Under the pieces are notes generated by a model that was given only the letters and a program-made list of their open reading frames with translations, was not told the DNA's origin and made no database searches. DNA of 64,000 nucleotides from Hyaloscypha bicolor E (taxonomy: Eukaryota > Ascomycota > Leotiomycetes > Helotiales > Hyaloscyphaceae), in contig NW_020194554.1 of NCBI RefSeq assembly GCF_002865645.1, forward strand, positions 806,001-870,000. Reading direction: 5' to 3'. This document shows, piece by piece, positions 59,401 through 64,000 of the stretch. Every line of letters begins with the position of its first letter. Within the stretch, counting starts at the first letter, position 1. The position numbers were made by a program, and so were the translations under genes.

Positions 59401-60500
59401 TAACTAAGAACTATAGATTTTAGTAAGGTCTATTATATTTCTTAAAGATTCTATAATCTAGATATTCTAATAGTATTTTTATTATTACTAGTACTAGAGC
59501 TTTAGAATATAGGAAATTCTTCTCTTACTAGGCCTTATACTTAATAGTCTTAATTAGAATAAATAGGCTAATATTTTTATAAATTTTTCTTACTTCTTTC
59601 TAATTAAATATAATTATATTTTTTTAATTAATTATTAATTCTTGAAATATAGCTAGTTCTTTTTTTTAGAACTAGTTACTAATATCTAATTATTTAAGGC
59701 ATTTTAAAATAAGTTATAAATCTCTTAGAATAGCTAATATCCTTAGTAAAAGATAATTCTTATATTTCCTAGTATATTCTTATAAGTATTCTCTAGCTTT
59801 AGATCTCTTAAACTAGTTCGGATATTTATCTAGGTCTTTTCTAGTTCTATTATTAGTATTTACTAGTCAAATCTTCTTATTCTTTATTTTATATATTTTT
59901 ATTACTAGAAATAGACTATAATTATTATTTTTTTCTTTAAGAGCTATAGCTATTTTCTCTAGTACTCTTTTTATTTAATTTCCGGAATTTATAATCTTTC
60001 TATTTAGCTTCTTCCTAATTAGGTATAAAGAATACCTTTTTGTCTAGTATTTTAATATGCCTTCCTTAAGCTTCTATATATTCCAGAATTCTTTCTAGTC
60101 TTAAGTTTTATATTTCTTAGCTTCGGGAATATATTTCTTTATTATTAAGAAATACTATTTTATTTCTTCTTTAGAAATATCTTTATTTAATATTCTTTTT
60201 ACTTCTTTTTTTATTAAATCCGGAACTACTTTTAATAATACTTTAATTAAAGCCTTTTCTATTTTAGTTTCTCTAAAAATATTATTAATTTCCTAAACTT
60301 CTAAACTCAAAATAAAAGAATTTATAAGAAATCCCGATATTCCTTTATTCTTTCTAATATTATTACTAGTTATAATATTAGGCTTTATTTTTCCTTTTTA
60401 TTTTTTATTTCCTATTCTATATTACTTAATTTCTTAATTCTGGGAGCTTAGTACTTTTAAATTATTACTTTCTTTTATTTTCTAATATTCTTTAAAAATA
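56500..60500 (-). mobile_element. Second, older gypsy retrotransposon remnant
   Basis: A conceptual reading of the minus strand gives degraded pol. Reverse transcriptase lies at about 59.5-59.0 kb, with FINNIRVKKPYIN at the active site (Asn codons 59063-59068). An RNase H end is at about 58.3 kb (KALVTY.LV.I then LFNFKVKYI). Integrase core remnants lie at about 57.5-57.1 kb (YGLFS and SEFKEVVI), with a C-terminal KLIDxDKLRN-type block at about 56.7 kb. Boundaries and LTRs were not located. It has more stops and fewer recognisable residues than the 45-56 kb element, suggesting greater age. Confidence 0.7.
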
Positions 60501-63380
60501 GAATAATTATAATAGTATAAGTATTCTAGTTATTTTTAGAATTAGTAAATTTTCTATCTTATAAATTATTACTTTTATATATAATTTTTATTTTTATTTT
60601 TATTAAAAATAATTAATTAAGTAAAATCTTTAGAGCTTCTTTAATTAGAAAAAATATATTTTCGTATTCTATTCTATTTATAACCTTAGTTTAGAGCTTT
60701 ACTATTTCTATAAATCCAAATTCTATTCTAGTAATAATAGATATTTAATAATTTATAGTATTATATATTACTTTACTAATATTTCTAGAAATCTTTTCGG
60801 GGAAAATATTAATTTTAGCCTTAGTATTAATTATTTCTTTATATTTAATATTTCCTTATAGTTCTCGAAATATAAATTAAAGATATAAAGATTATATAAT
60901 ATATTTATAAGCTAGTAATATTCAAATATTAATACTATTATCTTTAAATTAAATAATTCTATTAGTATTAAGTACCTGAACTAGTATTTCTAATTTCTTA
61001 AATATCTTATTTATTATATAAGCTATAGCTACTAGCTTTATAGATTTTCTAGTATATCTAACTATATTTAATATAATAGTATTTCTTATTTATAAGATAG
61101 TAAAATAGAAAGTATTATTCTTAATCTATTAGTTCTAAAGTATAATAGCTAGATCTGGCGTTTTTAAGGTATTAATAAATATTTTTATTTCTTTCTAAGT
61201 TTTTAGGAATAAAATAATTACTTTCTTTAGTAATCTTATTAAAATATTATTAACTTTAGGAGTTTTATATTTACTATAATTAAGAATATACTAGGTTCCT
61301 AATTTGTCTAGTTTATTTCCGGAAATATTAATATTTATATTCTTAGCTAGGCTATTTCCTTATTTATTACTTTTTAGAATAGTATTCTTCTAGTTTCTTA
61401 TATAGAATAGCTTTTCTTTTACTCTAGCTTGTTTTTGGAAAATCTCTTTAGCTATTTCTATCTCTTTTCTCTTTTTTTCTAATAAGAAACTTATTATAGT
61501 ATTAATAGAAATACTATTTATAATTAAATCTTAGTATTATTTATTAATTTCAGAACCTGAAATATTAGTAATTCTAATATAATTTCCTCTAAAGCAAAGT
61601 AGTTATTTAGATTCTCTAGATATAACTTACTTGCTTCTATATATAAATCCCGGTTAACTAGTTCTCTTTTCTCTTTCTTGCCTAATAAACTAGGTATTTT
61701 TTATTAATCTCTAGATATTTTTGAGTCAAGTATTTAAATTATAATTAAATTTTCTTTCTTGGACTTAGGAAATAATTTAGTTAAACTACTAGTACTTACT
61801 AGTAAGAAAAAAGAAAATGCTTTTTTATTTAGGTTTAAATAGCTCTTTATACTATCTTTTATTAAATTAATAAGTATATCTATAATTTATAAGCTTTTCT
61901 ATTAATAAGTAATAGAACTAAGAAATATAAATATATTCTGGATTAATATTATTATTCTTGTTTCTATTATAGTACTTATAATAAATTTATTCTCTTAGTT
62001 CTGGATTTATACTATAAGTTATATTAACTTAAATAGTATTTTCTAATTATACTTAAAATTAACTTTCTCTAAAATACGGTTATTTAAATTCTCTATCTAA
62101 TCTAGCTTAACTATTATAGCTACTATAGTATTCTTTATATTCTTTATTATAACTTCTAGTATATTTTCTCTAAAGACTCGAATTATATTTACTAGACTAT
62201 TAATACTATTATACTTATTATAATTAGCTAGGCTATATAAGCAGGCTATAAATATCTTCTCGAATTATAATAGTAACTATATTAAGTTATTTCTATAAGT
62301 TCTCTTAAGTTATAGTAATAATAAATAGTTTTTCTAGACTTCTTACTAGCTAATTAATATTATTTCTTTTAGATTTACTACTTTTAGTAAGTTTTATATA
62401 ATTAGCTATAGGTTAGGTTCTTTTCTTACTTATATTTATAATAGCTTTAGAAAGTATAATAGAAGAAACTAGTAAAAAATAATTATTTTCTAGTTTAGGA
62501 ACTATATTATAAACTATTATATTTAAGTATTTTTATCTAAATCTAGATATATCTAGATTATTAGTAATATTAAAATAGTATTTCTTTTCTTTATATTAAT
62601 AAGATATTACTATTTTTTTATATATCTTACTATATTTATAAATAGAAATATCTATAGGCTTAAAATTTGTATTAAGAATATAATTTCTTACTAAAATAGA
62701 TAATTCTTTTATAAATTCTTAATATTAAGTAATTTTATTTATTTCTTTTCTCTTTAATAATTTCTTTAATACTTTATTAAATATATTAATATAAGACTTA
62801 GAAGAAATTTCTTTATTCTAGGCTTATATAATAATCTAATTAAGAAAGTTATAGCTAATTTTAAGTATTTCCTAGTTATATTCTCGGAATTCCTTTAGTA
62901 AGGCCTTAAAGAACTTGGTTTTCTAGTAATTTCCTAGGTTATTAGTATAATATTCTAGTATAGCCTTAATCTAATTCTTATAAATAAGAGAGATATAATA
63001 GATAATTCTTTTTTTCTTAGTATTATTAGAAATATAATAGTTCTTATATATATTTATATACTATTTCAAGAATATAAAGATATTACTTCCCTAAAACTAT
63101 AGTATTTCAGGAGCTCTTATAAGTAATAGGTTTAAATCCGGTACTAGTATATATTTATTCTTAGCTATATTAATTTTAATAATCTCTTTTATAATTAATT
63201 ATAAAGTTTCTATATTTAAGACTTTTACTAATAAGATTTCTAAAAAACTAACTTTTCATTTAAGTATATTTTTTAATTTAAGAACCAGAGTTAGAAAGAA
63301 ACTAGTTAATAATAATAAATATAATTAAGATTCGAGTTTTAATATTAGTAGTAATAAAGTAATAGCTTTTCTAGTCTTAA

Positions 63381-63917
63381 TAGTCGGACTTGACGTCGCA
63401 CTAAAGGGGCCCTTCCCTTTAGTCGGGGAAAGCAAGTTGTTCCGGGAAAGTAAGATGTCCCGTACTAGCCTTTTTTGCCTTCTAAAAAACAATATTAGGA
63501 ACTAGCTATAGAAAATCTAATTAATACGTTTTATTTGCGATCTTATAGTTACCTATCATATAATTAAGGGCTAAAGTTTTAAGTAAAAGAATAAAAATTT
63601 ATAATTAAGCAAAAGTCGTAGATCTAATACTTGCGAAATGGTTACGAACAAATAATTCTTATAATTTTTGTATTTCTCGCAATTTTATTATTAAAACCTT
63701 AATAACTCTCTACCTATATCTTTTTTTAAAATTTAGAGAATCGTATCTAGTTTATAAGGCTTATATTTTTAATTCTATTACTTAGAATTATTTAAAAAGG
63801 TTAATATTTCAAGTTATTAAGGATTTTATTTAGTACGGGACATCTTGCTTTCCCGGAATAACTTGCTTTCCCCGACTAAAGGAAAGGGCCCCTTTAGCGC
63901 AATGTCAAGTCCGACTA
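63381..63917. mobile_element. TIR element with 86-bp GC-retaining arms
   Basis: Inverted arms 63381-63466 and 63831-63917 match closely over about 86 bp (ends TAGTCGGACTTGAC and GTCAAGTCCGACTA). The interior of about 365 bp is AT-rich and non-coding. A TA at each outer edge is compatible with a Tc1/mariner-type duplication, which is not proof. The arms contain GC-rich blocks (AAAGGGGCCC, CCCGGAATAA) that contrast strongly with the surrounding AT-rich DNA. Confidence 0.82.
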
Positions 63918-64000
63918 TTATTTCTATTATTTATACTTTCTTTTCTATTTTATTAGCTTAATACCTATAATATTTTTCCTTAATTTTACTAAACTAGATA

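Larger units (their letters stand above)
40101..64000. other. AT-rich, RIP-type heterochromatic block of decayed transposons
   Basis: About 24 kb with very low GC, abundant TA dinucleotides, scarce CA/TG and almost no open frame longer than 60 codons. This is the expected texture of repeats mutated by RIP (C-to-T on both strands). Translating the minus strand through the stops still reveals retrotransposon protein remnants. The boundary with the gene compartment is sharp. No living gene was seen. The part at 40.1-45.2 kb has remnants of long minus-strand frames that I could not assign. Confidence 0.9.

Noticed and set aside
40101..64000. CRISPR-like or centromeric interpretation of the AT block
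   Set aside because: No spaced repeats; retrotransposon remnants explain the sequence. Centromere function cannot be judged from the sequence.

Overview
The window reads as the nuclear genome of a filamentous ascomycete (Pezizomycotina). The evidence is GT-AG introns of about 40-200 nt and fungal-only protein families: a rhodopsin-domain membrane protein, a Clr5-domain protein, a DUF7708 STAND-like protein, a DUF7025 AAA ATPase and an alpha/beta-hydrolase-NACHT-ankyrin NLR. It also contains a long AT-rich block with the TpA-rich texture expected of repeat-induced point mutation (RIP). The species is not determinable; Leotiomycetes is only a guess.

Layout. Positions 1-40,100 are a normal-GC gene compartment, broken by small inverted-repeat elements. 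In order it holds a rhodopsin-domain membrane protein (1947-3412, +); a Clr5/TPR-like gene split by a hAT-type MITE (4902-7854, -); a decayed protein kinase (10376-13219, +); a cytochrome P450 (16842-18528, +); a divergent pair made of a DUF7708 STAND-like protein (20937-23074, -) and a DUF7025 AAA ATPase (23435-26001, +); an NLR with alpha/beta-hydrolase, NACHT and ankyrin repeats split by a second copy of the same MITE (27671-32060, +); a poorly resolved minus-strand tract; a third, different hAT-type MITE (34318-34914); and an AIG1-like GTPase (37929-39359, +). Several exon models were rebuilt by hand. Those for the P450, the STAND-like protein, the AAA ATPase, the GTPase, the membrane protein and the two MITE-split genes all close in frame.

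Positions 40,100-64,000 are AT-rich and almost free of open frames. They hold a Ty3/gypsy LTR retrotransposon with two 300-bp LTRs (45265-55857, coding on -), remnants of a second gypsy element (about 56.5-60.5 kb, coding on -), a 14-bp tandem repeat, and a TIR element whose ends have kept their GC (63381-63917).

How it fits together. P-loop proteins typical of fungal self/non-self recognition cluster between 20.9 and 39.4 kb, next to RIP-type heterochromatin. Transposable elements are acting on this cluster now: two related MITEs sit in coding exons with perfect 8-bp target duplications, and both host frames are intact once the element and one duplication are set aside.
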